From: Rhizobium sp. P32RR-XVIII
Lineage (GTDB): Bacteria > Pseudomonadota > Alphaproteobacteria > Rhizobiales > Rhizobiaceae
Assembly (NCBI RefSeq): GCF_012641395.1
Contig: NZ_JABAIH010000008.1
Location: 1 to 64,000 of the forward strand
DNA length: 64,000 nucleotides
Direction of reading: 5' to 3'
Below are positions 17,843 through 26,303 of this stretch, one piece after another (position 1 is the first letter of the stretch; each line of letters begins with the position of its first letter). The position numbers and the translations under genes are program-made. The notes under the pieces are model-generated. The model did not search any database and was not told the DNA's origin. It saw only the letters and a list, made by a program, of their open reading frames with translations.

Positions 17843-18061
17843 ATGACCCCAGAACGATTTTCTGAATGCCTCCTGCATATCCGATGGACGCCGATCAACA
17901 TCGCGTCCGCGCTTCAATGCGAACTGTCGTGGATCGAAGCGCTCGAAGCCGGGAACGAGGAAATTCCTGCAGGCCTGGCTGCCTGGTTGGAAACACTGGC
18001 ACAGGCACACGAGGCTCTGCCGCCCCCAACTACATACTGTGGCAGGAGATCAAAGCTCTAA
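17843..18061 (+). CDS. Small helix-turn-helix-like rhizobial protein
   Basis: A 72-residue protein starting MTPERFSECLLHIRWTPINI. The order MTPERF-x-ECL-x(4)-W-x(3)-IAS-L-C matches small phage-repressor-like proteins frequent in rhizobial plasmids. It is followed by a conserved-looking tail, PAGLAAWLETLAQAHEALPP. A DNA-binding role is likely, though the second helix has diverged. No clear ribosome site is visible. The open frame extends upstream to 17645, but that part is not protein-like. Confidence 0.55.
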   Translation: MTPERFSECLLHIRWTPINIASALQCELSWIEALEAGNEEIPAGLAAWLETLAQAHEALPPPTTYCGRRSKL

Positions 18062-18348
18062 GTAGATCACCGCTTTGTCCTGCGCGCCTGGACGCATGAC
18101 CAGAAGCTGCGGCATGCGTCATATAAGGGGCTTCGAGAGGAGCAGGGCGAGGCGGCGGTTTATGAAATTTAGCGTTGGCGTGCGGGCCGGAGTTCAGCTC
18201 CATATAGTTCGGGCGCCGTGGTCTTGATGACCTTGCCCCCAAGTTTTATCCAGTTTTGAGTTCTTTTTGACGTGCTCCCGGCAAATTGAGCCATTTGGAA
18301 CTGGAATTGTCCACTTATGATCCCTGCGGGGACATTGGGGAGAATTCC

Positions 18349-19494
18349 ATGAAGGCGTCGAAGTTTTCGGAGGCGCAGATCGCCTTCGTGCTGAAGCAGG
18401 CAGAAGACGGCACACCGATCGCCGATGTTTGCCGCAAGGCGGGGATCTCGGACGCGACGTGCTACAACTGGCGCAAGCGCTATGCCGGCCTGATGCCGTC
18501 GGAAATGAAGCGGCTGCAGCAGCTCGAGGAAGAGAATGCTAAGCTGAAGCGGATCGTCGCTGACCTGTCGCTCAACAAGGCGATGCTGCAGGACGTGCTG
18601 GCAAAAAAATTCGAGGCCCGCCCGCAAGCGTGTGCTTGTCGACGGGGTGAGAGCCGATTGGAGGGTCTCGACCCGCCGCGCCTGTTCGGTGCTGAAGATC
18701 GATCGGTCGCTCTATGTCTACAAGTCCAGGCGCGGCGAGCAGGCCGAGTTGAAGCTGAGGATCAAAGACATCTGCCAGACGCGGGTGCGCTACGGCTATC
18801 GGCGCGTGCATGTGCTGCTCAAACGAGAGGGCTGGTCGGTCAATCCGAAGCGAATCTACCGCCTTTAAAAGGAGATGGATCTGCAGCTCCGCAACAAGGT
18901 CCCCAAACGCCGTGTGCGGGCGAAGCTCCGGGAGGATCGCTGCGCGGTGACGCAGTCCAACCAGGTCTGGGCGATGGATTTCGTCCACGACCAGTTGGCA
19001 ACCGGCCGCAAGCTCCGTGTTCTGACGGTGGTCGATACCTTTTCGCGTTTCTCTCCCGTCGTCGATCCACGCTTCAGCTACCGCGGCGAGGACGTCGTGC
19101 TGCCCCTGGAACGGACTTGCCAGATTGTCGGCTATCGAAGACGATCCGGGTCGACCAAGGCAGCGAATTCATCTCACGTGACCTCGATCTGTGGGCCTAC
19201 CAGAAGAGAGTCGTCCTCGATTTCTCCCGGCCTGGCAAGCCGACGGACAACGGCTACATCGAAAGCTTCAACGGTAAGTTCTGGGCCGAGTGCCTGAACA
19301 CTCGCTGGTTCCTGAGCCTTGACGACGCGCGGGCGAAAATGGAGGATTGGCGTAGAGACTATAACGAGTTCCGGCCACACAGCGCGATCGGCAACAAGGT
19401 GCCGATTTCGCTGATGAACGGCTCATCGGCCCCAGCGCCGACCTGGGCCTTAACCGCGGAAAATTCCAGCTCTGGCTGGCCCAACATCGGGTAG
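18349..19494 (+). pseudogene. IS3-family (IS407-like) orfAB, decayed
   Basis: orfA begins MKASKFSEAQIAFVLKQAED with the IS3 helix-turn-helix and leucine-zipper segment, and ends in an A7 run at 18603-18609. orfB continues in another frame (RKRVLVDGVRADWRVSTRRA), meets an in-frame TAA at 18866-18868, resumes (MDLQLRNKVPKRRVRAKLRE, DDE residue in WAMDFVHD), shifts frame near 19130 and finishes with the DDE blocks FSRPGKPTDNGYIESFNGKF and RRDYNEFRPHSAIG. A stop plus a frameshift inactivate it. Confidence 0.85.
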
Positions 19495-19908
19495 CACTTC
19501 ATTAATTATGGAACCGCTTCTTATTGACTGCCATCCGAAAAATCGGAACGAAAACCGGATTGTTGGGAACGAAACGCGAAAAATCGGAATCTACGGCCGA
19601 ATTAGCGTAGAACACGCAAAATCATCCCACGTCCGCACCAAGATAATGGCTGTCGGCGAAGTGGCAATCGAACTGCAGGTCTCCACCGTATTCTGTGTTA
19701 GAAGCAAATACTGGCGACGCCAACGCGGAGGGTGCGAATGGGTTTCTTACACAAGCGCATAGGCCTTGGTCTTGCAGGCTCGCGATCTGGTTGGCGTGAC
19801 GATAAAATTCTGCGTGGCCTACTGCTAAAATGCCATCAGATTTATTCACCTGCTATTTTCGCCGAATCTGTCAAAGATAGCGACAACTGCACAAGCTCCG
19901 TTTAACCG
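19495..19908. other. Intergenic stretch after the IS3 remnant
   Basis: No convincing gene. Two related short blocks (CGAAAAATCGGAAC near 19537 and CGAAAAATCGGAAT near 19578) sit about 40 bases apart, with a further ACCGGATTGTTGGGAAC between them. They may be part of the element's border. The segment nearest 19909 should hold the promoter of the GGDEF-like gene. No ribosome site is visible there. Confidence 0.35.
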
Positions 19909-20667
19909 ATGACTCTGCAATTTCGCTTTCGCCAAGCCGCAATCGTCGCGCATATCAAGAGCGCAATGCGCGGTGCCCTTGCCTCGGCGGTTGGGGCGAC
20001 CGCGGTTGTTTGCTTGTTAAGCCTGCTTGTTCCCGAACATCCGTTTTGGGTAGAATTGAGCGCTGTGGCGTTGATATCAGCGGCTGTTACATTTCCTCTG
20101 CAATTTGCGCGTCACCGACGCAAAAAAGCGCTTCGTGATCTCCAAAAAGAACTTCAACACGCCCTCCATCGCGATCCCGTCACAGGTACACTGTGCGCCG
20201 AGGCATTTGCGACCTCGGTCGAGCATGCGATAGACCGCAGGCGCGTGAGCACCGCGGAAAGCCCGGATGGCGTCATACTCGTTCTCAGGGTCGGCAATTT
20301 TGATGAGATCGGTCGTCGCTATGGACCGCAATGGGCAGATACACTGCTTCAATCGATTGCTCGGATCGTGCATTCTTCCGTGCGCTATGGTGATCTCGTC
20401 GCCCGGCTTGCCCCCGACGAACTCGGGATCTATCTGCCAAGCGCAACAACGGAAAATGTCAGCGACATCTGCGAGCGCATTCGCGCGCGGGTATACGAAA
20501 CCACCTTCACAGCCGGGCAAGAGCGGCAGATATCCGTGACGGTGCGCTTTGGCGGTACCAGGGTCGGGGACCAGTCCGCCTTTCAGGCACTCCGCGAGGC
20601 TGCCAACAGCGCCGCCCTCGCGGAGGAACAGGCTGGCTCCCTCCTTTTCCGAGAGTTGTTTTCATGA
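19909..20667 (+). CDS. Membrane-anchored degenerate GGDEF protein, candidate c-di-GMP receptor
   Basis: A 252-residue protein with two hydrophobic segments (about residues 22-41 and 48-66), a short coiled linker, then a GGDEF-fold domain starting at HRDPVTGTLCAEAFA (about 87). The active-site motif is APDEL (168-172) instead of GGDEF, so diguanylate cyclase activity is not expected. The inhibitory-site motif RxxD is kept as RYGD (159-162), exactly five residues before it, the spacing seen in PleD. Such proteins can bind c-di-GMP without making it. It lies at the end of the galactoglucan locus, facing the decayed rml genes. No clear ribosome site is seen, and an ATG near residue 20 is an alternative start. 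Confidence 0.8.
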   Translation: MTLQFRFRQAAIVAHIKSAMRGALASAVGATAVVCLLSLLVPEHPFWVELSAVALISAAVTFPLQFARHRRKKALRDLQKELQHALHRDPVTGTLCAEAFATSVEHAIDRRRVSTAESPDGVILVLRVGNFDEIGRRYGPQWADTLLQSIARIVHSSVRYGDLVARLAPDELGIYLPSATTENVSDICERIRARVYETTFTAGQERQISVTVRFGGTRVGDQSAFQALREAANSAALAEEQAGSLLFRELFS

Positions 20668-21563
20668 GAGGGGCTTTCGGGCCTGCCAGGAATTCGGCCT
20701 TACAGCCTGTTGACAACGCCCCGCAACGCCCAGGAAAATCCGTCCGACGGCCTCGTCAAGAGACCGCTGCCACTGCGGCATGGTCCAGCCGAATGCCGAG
20801 GCGAACTTGGCGGTGGACAGTTGCGTGTTCAATGGGCGGGGCACCCGAGCGGCAAATTCGGCGGTTGGTATGTCACGAACCTCTGCCCACGCCCGCCGCG
20901 AGCGCGGCTTGAGGAGAACACGTGACGCGCGAAATCGGCCCATGAGGTCGTGCCGCTTCCCGCGACGTGATAGGTGCCGTATGCCGCAACCTCACCCATC
21001 GTAACGGCGGCACGCAGAATGGCATCGGCAATGTCGAGCGCTGACGAGGGATTGCCGCGCTGGTCTGCGACGACCGCGATTTCCTTACGCGCGCTCGCCA
21101 GCCGCAGCGTCGTCTTTACGAAGTTCGCCCCGAACGGGCTGTACATCCAGCTCGTCCGCGAGATGAGATGGCGGGGCGCCGCGCCGTAGACCTTCAGGGG
21201 CGCCAGCGCATCCGTCTCGCGGTAGCTGCCCCGCTTTTTTCCATCAAAGACGTAGTCGGTCGAAAGATGGACGATCGGCACTCCGAGACGGTTCGCCGCC
21301 TCGGCGACAGCCCCGGCGCCAACCGTGTTGATCCCATAGACCAGTTCCGGCTCACGCTCAGCCCGATCGACGGCCGTAGAGGCGGCGGCGGAAACGACAA
21401 GCTGGGGGCGCAAGGACGCCAGTGCCGGCTAGATGGTCTCGGGCCGGGCCAGATCAAGTTCGGGGCGCCCCAAGGTAAATAGCTCGACGTGGGGCAACGC
21501 TCGTGCCCGCTCCATCAAAGCCAAGGCGACTTGGCCCTTGGTCCCGGTTACGGCGATCCTCAT
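20662..21563 (-). pseudogene. rmlD: dTDP-4-dehydrorhamnose reductase remnant (wgaJ/rmlD)
   Basis: The minus strand starts MRIAVTGTKGQVALALMERA (NAD-binding motif of RmlD) but stops at an in-frame TAG at 21431-21429. The same frame resumes RPQLVVSAAASTAVDRAERE, then LSTDYVFDGKKRGSYRETDA. The usual catalytic tyrosine segment after LKVYGA is missing (a small internal deletion). The C-terminus (FASAFGWTMPQWQRSLDEAV) lies in another frame below about 20940. Three separate lesions make this a dead gene. It is the last member of the dTDP-rhamnose set of the galactoglucan locus. Confidence 0.8.
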
Positions 21564-22040
21564 GCCAGACGTCGCTGACGTTCGCCGAGACGCGTGCCTG
21601 AATAGCGCTGGTGCCGGATCGGCTCCCACCACCACCGGTTGGTCAGATACCAATCCAACGTCATGCTCAGCCCGTCATCGAACCCCAGCCGCGGCTTCCA
21701 CCCAAGCTCTCGCTCGATCTTGGAGGGATCGATGGCATAGCGGCGGTCATGACCCGGGCGGTCGGGGACGAACGTCATGAGATCCCTGGAGCTTCCGCCC
21801 AGCACGCCCGGCCGCCGACCGTCGAGGAGATCGCAGATCCGCTCGACAACGGCGACGTTACTGCGCTCGGCGCGTGCACCGATGTTATCGCTTTCACCGG
21901 GCCTTCCATGCCTCACCACCAGTTCCAGCGCGCGCGCATGGTCCTCCACATGCACCCAGTCCCGCACGTTCAACCCAGTACCGTAGACCGGCAGCGGCTT
22001 CTCCTCAATGGTGTTGATGATCGTGAGCGGGATCAGCTTC
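21560..22040 (-). pseudogene. rmlB: dTDP-glucose 4,6-dehydratase, C-terminal part only (wgaI/rmlB)
   Basis: From about 22040 the minus strand reads KLIPLTIINTIEEKPLPVYG, then GTGLNVRDWVHVEDHARALE and ELGWKPRLGFDDGLSMTLDW, the last 45% of RmlB. Everything before KLIPLTI is gone, including the NAD-binding GxxGxxG and the catalytic YxxxK. The remaining frame is open to its stop at 21560 and overlaps the start of rmlD by 4 bases (ATGA), which shows that the two were once coupled. Confidence 0.8.
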
Positions 22041-22082
22041 CTCGGTGAAGAAGCCGCGCTCGTCTTCGTATCTGCGCGGCGC
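22038..22082 (-). pseudogene. rmlC: Fifteen-codon scrap of dTDP-4-dehydrorhamnose 3,5-epimerase (rmlC)
   Basis: Between the rmlA and rmlB remnants the minus strand encodes APRRYEDERGFFTEE. RmlC proteins carry a P-(K/R)-x-F/Y-x-D-x-RGFF-x-E segment near their N-terminus (the family form is like FGDERGFFSE). This 45-base piece is all that is left of an rmlC, and it marks the two deletion joints. The short length limits certainty. Confidence 0.55.
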
Positions 22083-22656
22083 GCCTCGGCCGGAAGGGCG
22101 GATGGAGGCTGCGATGTCAAGCACGTCGTTGTCGTAGAAGTAGAGACCTGTGACCGCCCAGTTCGACTTGGAACTCGCAGGCTTTTCCTCGATCGCGTCG
22201 GCCTTGCCGGTTAGTGTGTTGAAGCTGACCACGCCATAGCGCGCCGGATCGTCCACGTGGTAGGCGAAAATGGTCGCTGTTGGGCGACCGCGTCCCGGCA
22301 GATTTCCTGGAGCCCGGCTCCGTAGAAGATGTTGTCTCCCAGAATGAGAGCGACCGGACTGTCTCCGACAAATTCGCGCCCGATGACGAAGGCCTCGACG
22401 AGCCCGTTCTGTTGCGCCTGCTCGGCATAGGAACTGGAAAGCCCGAGCGCGCTTCCGTCTCCTAGAAGGCCCTCGAAAAGCGGTCCGTCTCGCGGCAGCG
22501 TGATCACAAATATCTCGCGGATTCCCGCCAGCATCAGCGTGCCGAGCGGATAGTAGATCATCGGTTTGTCGTGCACGGGCAGCATCTGCTTCGAAACCGA
22601 TATAGTACGGGGTCGAGCCGCGTTCCGCTGCCGCCTGCAAGAATGATCTCTTTCAT
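22083..22656 (-). pseudogene. rmlA: Glucose-1-phosphate thymidylyltransferase remnant (wgaG/rmlA)
   Basis: Begins MKEIILAGGSGTRL at 22656 (the nucleotide-binding GGSGTRL), then frame-shifts around 22600. It continues MLPVHDKPMIYYPLGTLMLA and SPVALILGDNIFYGAGLQEI, shifts again near 22290, and reads VVSFNTLTGKADAIEEKPAS then VTGLYFYDNDVLDIAASIRP. The final third of a normal 290-residue RmlA is deleted and runs into the rmlC scrap. At least two frameshifts and one deletion make it inactive. Confidence 0.8.
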
Positions 22657-22738
22657 GCGCTGTCTCCTGTTACCCTTTCGCGCTTCGCACATCGCGGTCG
22701 CGCCGGCCTCGGATACGGGAGCGGACAGATTAGACCCG

Positions 22739-23869
22739 TCATTTCGGCACCCCACCGCCGGTATTCGTTTCGGTGGCCGCGACGCCAGCCGGGCTTAAGA
22801 CGCCGCAGCGCCAGACGCTGTAGACCGGTTGCGTATCCCAGTCGTAGTAGAACGCCGCTTCCAGCCTCCCTTCCTCCATCATCTCCGAGAAGCCGCGGCG
22901 CACGGCGCGGACCGCCTCTTCCCGCTCACGGTCGTCGAGTGGGCAGGAAAGCGCGGTGTTGGCAATGCCCCATTCGGTCACCCAGCACGGCTTGCCCTGC
23001 CCTTCGGGCTGGCAAAAATCAAGGAGCGTCGTCACGTAGCGCGCAAGCGCCGCGTCACCTTTGCGCCCTGGGTAGACATGGATGCCGTAGCCATCGACCA
23101 GCGCATCAATGCCCCGCTCGCGCAGGAGCGAAATAACCGCCCCGGGGTCGAGCCGTTCCATGCCACGGCGATCGGCCTCGCCAGTGCCGACATCGGAAAG
23201 CCCAGCTGAAATCAGAAGCGCGTCGCCGCTGTGCACCGTCGCCCGCAATTCTTCCCGAGTGACGCGGACGGTGCCGACATAGGCGTCGAGGCCGCGCTCG
23301 AACGCCGAGCGATTTGCAACTTCCGAAACCCTGCGCGGCGTCCGCCGCCCAGGGTTTTCGTAGACGACGAGGTCGCCATTGTAGGCGCTGTAATTTATCT
23401 CGTTTCCGGGTTCGACGGCGTCGATGCGGATGCCCATGCCGTCGATACGGCGAAGCGCCGCGCGCAGGTACTCACGGTAAAGATCGAGGTCGAGATCCGA
23501 AAGCCGTTGAACATCCCAAACGCGGCCCCAACCGGTGCGAGGACGCGTCTCCGGCGGATAGTAGTCCTTGTTCCCGAGCTGGATCTCGAGGAGTATCTTC
23601 AGCCCGAGCCGGTCCGCCATTTCGAGCGCTTCGATGCTCTTGTCTACCGGCCTTGACAGCGAAAGCCGGACATGGGTGATGCCGCTTGCCGCTATCTCCT
23701 TCAGCACGCGCTTCTGGTCGGCGCGGGAAAGCCAGGCGAGGTTTACCCGGTTAATGCCGATGCGATCGGGGAACACATCGTCCGCGTCCGCCAGCGGCGC
23801 CGGGGCTAAGGCCCAGAGCGCTGCCAGCGCGCAAGCGAGTAGCGCGCGCATTCGCGGCCTCGCCGTCAT
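22739..23869 (-). CDS. wgaF: Secreted glycoside-hydrolase-like protein (wgaF/expA6 position)
   Basis: A 376-residue protein with a signal peptide (about residues 1-29) and a TIM-barrel glycosidase fold of clan GH-A type. The acid/base glutamate fits E157 in AVEPGNEINY and the nucleophile E299 in CWVTEWGIAN. The strand THVRLSLSRP and the YGIHVYPG motif are in the right places. It is predicted to cut or trim a glycan in the periplasm. It is the last intact gene of the minus-strand galactoglucan arm, 4 bases after the pyruvyltransferase. It occupies the position of S. meliloti expA6; the symbol is by synteny only. It may process or degrade misrouted polymer. Confidence 0.75.
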   Translation of the reverse strand: MTARPRMRALLACALAALWALAPAPLADADDVFPDRIGINRVNLAWLSRADQKRVLKEIAASGITHVRLSLSRPVDKSIEALEMADRLGLKILLEIQLGNKDYYPPETRPRTGWGRVWDVQRLSDLDLDLYREYLRAALRRIDGMGIRIDAVEPGNEINYSAYNGDLVVYENPGRRTPRRVSEVANRSAFERGLDAYVGTVRVTREELRATVHSGDALLISAGLSDVGTGEADRRGMERLDPGAVISLLRERGIDALVDGYGIHVYPGRKGDAALARYVTTLLDFCQPEGQGKPCWVTEWGIANTALSCPLDDREREEAVRAVRRGFSEMMEEGRLEAAFYYDWDTQPVYSVWRCGVLSPAGVAATETNTGGGVPK

Positions 23870-23873
23870 CCGC

Positions 23874-25046
23874 TCAAAGTCCGATCTGCCCTAAAGCGTT
23901 TCGGAAATTCGCCTCGCAGGCGGAATAGCGGTCGATCACGGCCTGCGTGTCGATCTTGCCGAGGAAATTGGCGAGATAGGCGCGCTTGTCCACCTCCCTG
24001 TTCCAAGTGGCCGCCTCGATATACGGGAAGCCGATGAATTCAAGCATTTCACGCATGCGGTCGTCGACCGCGATCATGAGCGCGGGCGTGCCGGCCTGCA
24101 TGCCGATAATGCAGCCGTGGAAGCGACGGCCGAAGCAGAGATCGCGGGCGGACATCGCGGTGCGCCACTGGTTCGTATCGAAATAGACCAGCAGCTCGTA
24201 TTTCAGCTGCCATTTCTCCGAGTGCTTGTATTCGGTCCCCCCGGTGATACGTCCGCTCGCCCGGTCATAGACGATGTCGTTGTCGTCGCCGATCAGGGAG
24301 AGATTGTAGGCAACCACTTCGTCCTGGACAACATAGCTTGCAACGCTGTCGGGTTTGAGCAGCGCGTGGGCATCGACGATCGTATCGGCAACGCTGCCGA
24401 GATAGCCGCCGAAGGTGATTTTCTGGGCTTCCGCCAGTCCGGGATTGGCAAGCGCCGAAAGCGAGCGCTTCATGTCGTCCGGCGAGAAGTAGAGCGACGG
24501 GCAGCCGGTCGGCTTGACGAACTTGATCCCCTGCTCCCGGAGGAACTCGGCGGTGAAATAGCCGCGCGTGAGGAAGAAGCTTTCCTTGTTTCTCAAGACC
24601 TCCAGGAACTTTAGCGTACCGGCCGGTAGCTGCTCCTTGAGGCCCTCCTTGCGCTGGATGCCGATGCCCATCACCACGACCGGCATCTTGAGCTTGGCGA
24701 AGATCTCCGCTTCGAGATCGGCGGAATAGCCGGGCCGCAGGAGATTGGCGGAGGCGAAGACGCACAAGTCGAATTCGCGGTTCACGCGTTCGTAGAGCTC
24801 GTTCGAATCCCGATTGTTGACGAGATGCCAGAACGGCAGATAGGTGACGTCATGGCCGCGCAGGCTTTCGGCCGCCCCTTCGCCGATCAGGTAGTTGCCG
24901 GTGTTGGCGATCCTCCTGACCTGCGAGATCAGGCCTTTCCTGGTCCTAGCATCGTCGAAATAGGGCCGGTGGATGACGGTCGTGCCGGACACGTCCGCAA
25001 TCGTCCGCTGCAGATAGGATGGAATTCCCGTAAGCAAGATACGCAT
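23874..25046 (-). CDS. wgaE: Polysaccharide pyruvyl transferase (wgaE position)
   Basis: A 390-residue protein of the polysaccharide pyruvyl transferase family, which adds pyruvate ketals from phosphoenolpyruvate to sugars of exopolysaccharides. It starts MRILLTGIPSYLQRTI. The C-terminal family block is DLCFGRRFHGCIIGMQAG, then TPALMIAVDDRMREMLEFIG. The neighbour 39 bases upstream is clearly a paralogue with the same blocks. Galactoglucan of S. meliloti carries pyruvyl groups on galactose, which fits. The symbol is by position in the locus (expA5). Confidence 0.85.
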   Translation of the reverse strand: MRILLTGIPSYLQRTIADVSGTTVIHRPYFDDARTRKGLISQVRRIANTGNYLIGEGAAESLRGHDVTYLPFWHLVNNRDSNELYERVNREFDLCVFASANLLRPGYSADLEAEIFAKLKMPVVVMGIGIQRKEGLKEQLPAGTLKFLEVLRNKESFFLTRGYFTAEFLREQGIKFVKPTGCPSLYFSPDDMKRSLSALANPGLAEAQKITFGGYLGSVADTIVDAHALLKPDSVASYVVQDEVVAYNLSLIGDDNDIVYDRASGRITGGTEYKHSEKWQLKYELLVYFDTNQWRTAMSARDLCFGRRFHGCIIGMQAGTPALMIAVDDRMREMLEFIGFPYIEAATWNREVDKRAYLANFLGKIDTQAVIDRYSACEANFRNALGQIGL

Positions 25047-25085
25047 AACTGTCCTCTGAACCGAAAAGAGATGGCCCGGGGGCCG

Positions 25086-26264
25086 CTAGTGTCCGATGCC
25101 GATTTCACGAAGCGTGGTGCGGAAGGCGCGCTCGCGGTCGGAATATCGGTCGACAAGTTCGCTCGTGTTGAGCTTTGCCAGATGATCGGCCACGAACTCG
25201 GCGCGGTTCTCCGCCTTGTCGATCTCGGTGATGTCGACAGCGGGCAGGCCGGTGAAGCCGAGCATCTCGCGCATGCGGTCGTCCACCGCCACCATCAGGC
25301 TCGGCACCGCCGCCTGCATGGCGATGATCGATCCGTGGAAACGACGGCCGAGATTGAAGTCCATCGACGAGGCCCAGGCGCGCCACTGGTTGGTGTCGTA
25401 GAAAGTGCGAACCTCGAACCGCTGCTTCTCCCGCTCGGTGCCAGGGTAGGCCAGATCGCCGATCATCAGGCCCGATGCGGAATCATAGACACGCCCCTCG
25501 TCGTTGGGCTCCACCTTCATGTCGAAGTGGAGAAACTCGTCCTGCACGACGTATTGCGGAACGGTGTCCTGTGGGGCTAGCGCATTGGCGTCGAGGATCG
25601 CATCCTGATTGCCGCCGAGGTAACCTGAAAAGATCGTCCGCGCCTTGCCGATTTTTACGCTCGACAGCTTGGTCATGGACCGGCGCATGTTGTCCGGCAT
25701 GAAATAGACGGAAGGGCAGCCAGTCGGGCGCACGAAGGAGAAGCCTTGGTCCTTCAGGAAGCCGGCCGACTCGTGGCCGCGGGTCAGGAAGTAGTGCTCA
25801 CGCTCCTTCAAGATGGCCAGGAGCCGCTTCGTCCCCTCCGGAAGATTGTTCTCCAGGTCCTTGCGGTTTTGCAGGCCGATGCCCAGCATGACGATCGGCA
25901 TGTTGAGCCGGCTGAGGACCTCAGCCTCGGCGTCCGCGGAGAGCCCCTTGCGCAACAGGTTCGCGCAGGTGAAGACGCAGATGTCGAAGTTGGCGTTGAA
26001 CTCGTCGAACCCGTCGCCGTTCTTGCTCAAATTATAGAGATGCCAGAAGGGAACCTGCTTCGCATGCGGCGCAAGCGCGCGCAGGGCGCCCTCACCGATG
26101 AGGTAGTTGCCGGTGTTGCTGATGTTGCGCAGCTCCTGCAGGAAATCCTCTTTCGATTCCGGCTGCTTCTGCCGCTCGGCATAGGAGACGGACAAGCCGT
26201 CGGCGCCATTGGCAAGGCGCGTGTAGTGACCAGGAATACCCGTCACGAGAATTCGTGGACGCAT
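25086..26264 (-). CDS. wgaD: Polysaccharide pyruvyl transferase (wgaD position)
   Basis: A 392-residue pyruvyl transferase from ATG 26264 (MRPRILVTGIPGHYTRLANG). AGAAAGG stands 9 bases upstream. The open frame reaches 13 codons further but lacks a ribosome site there. It shares DTNQWRAWASSMDFNLGRRF and MVAVDDRMREMLGFTGLP with its downstream partner, so the two arose by tandem duplication. Two such enzymes may act on different sugars or form a heteromer. It lies 39 bases after wgaB in the same operon. Confidence 0.85.
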   Translation of the reverse strand: MRPRILVTGIPGHYTRLANGADGLSVSYAERQKQPESKEDFLQELRNISNTGNYLIGEGALRALAPHAKQVPFWHLYNLSKNGDGFDEFNANFDICVFTCANLLRKGLSADAEAEVLSRLNMPIVMLGIGLQNRKDLENNLPEGTKRLLAILKEREHYFLTRGHESAGFLKDQGFSFVRPTGCPSVYFMPDNMRRSMTKLSSVKIGKARTIFSGYLGGNQDAILDANALAPQDTVPQYVVQDEFLHFDMKVEPNDEGRVYDSASGLMIGDLAYPGTEREKQRFEVRTFYDTNQWRAWASSMDFNLGRRFHGSIIAMQAAVPSLMVAVDDRMREMLGFTGLPAVDITEIDKAENRAEFVADHLAKLNTSELVDRYSDRERAFRTTLREIGIGH

Positions 26265-26303
26265 TCGACTAAACCTTTCTGTTTCAGGGAAGCGGCGCGG
26301 CAA

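Noticed and set aside
18600..18615. A7 run in the IS3 remnant as a working programmed frameshift
   Set aside because: The orfB sense frame lies at +1 rather than -1 from orfA, and later stop and frameshift lesions make the element dead anyway.
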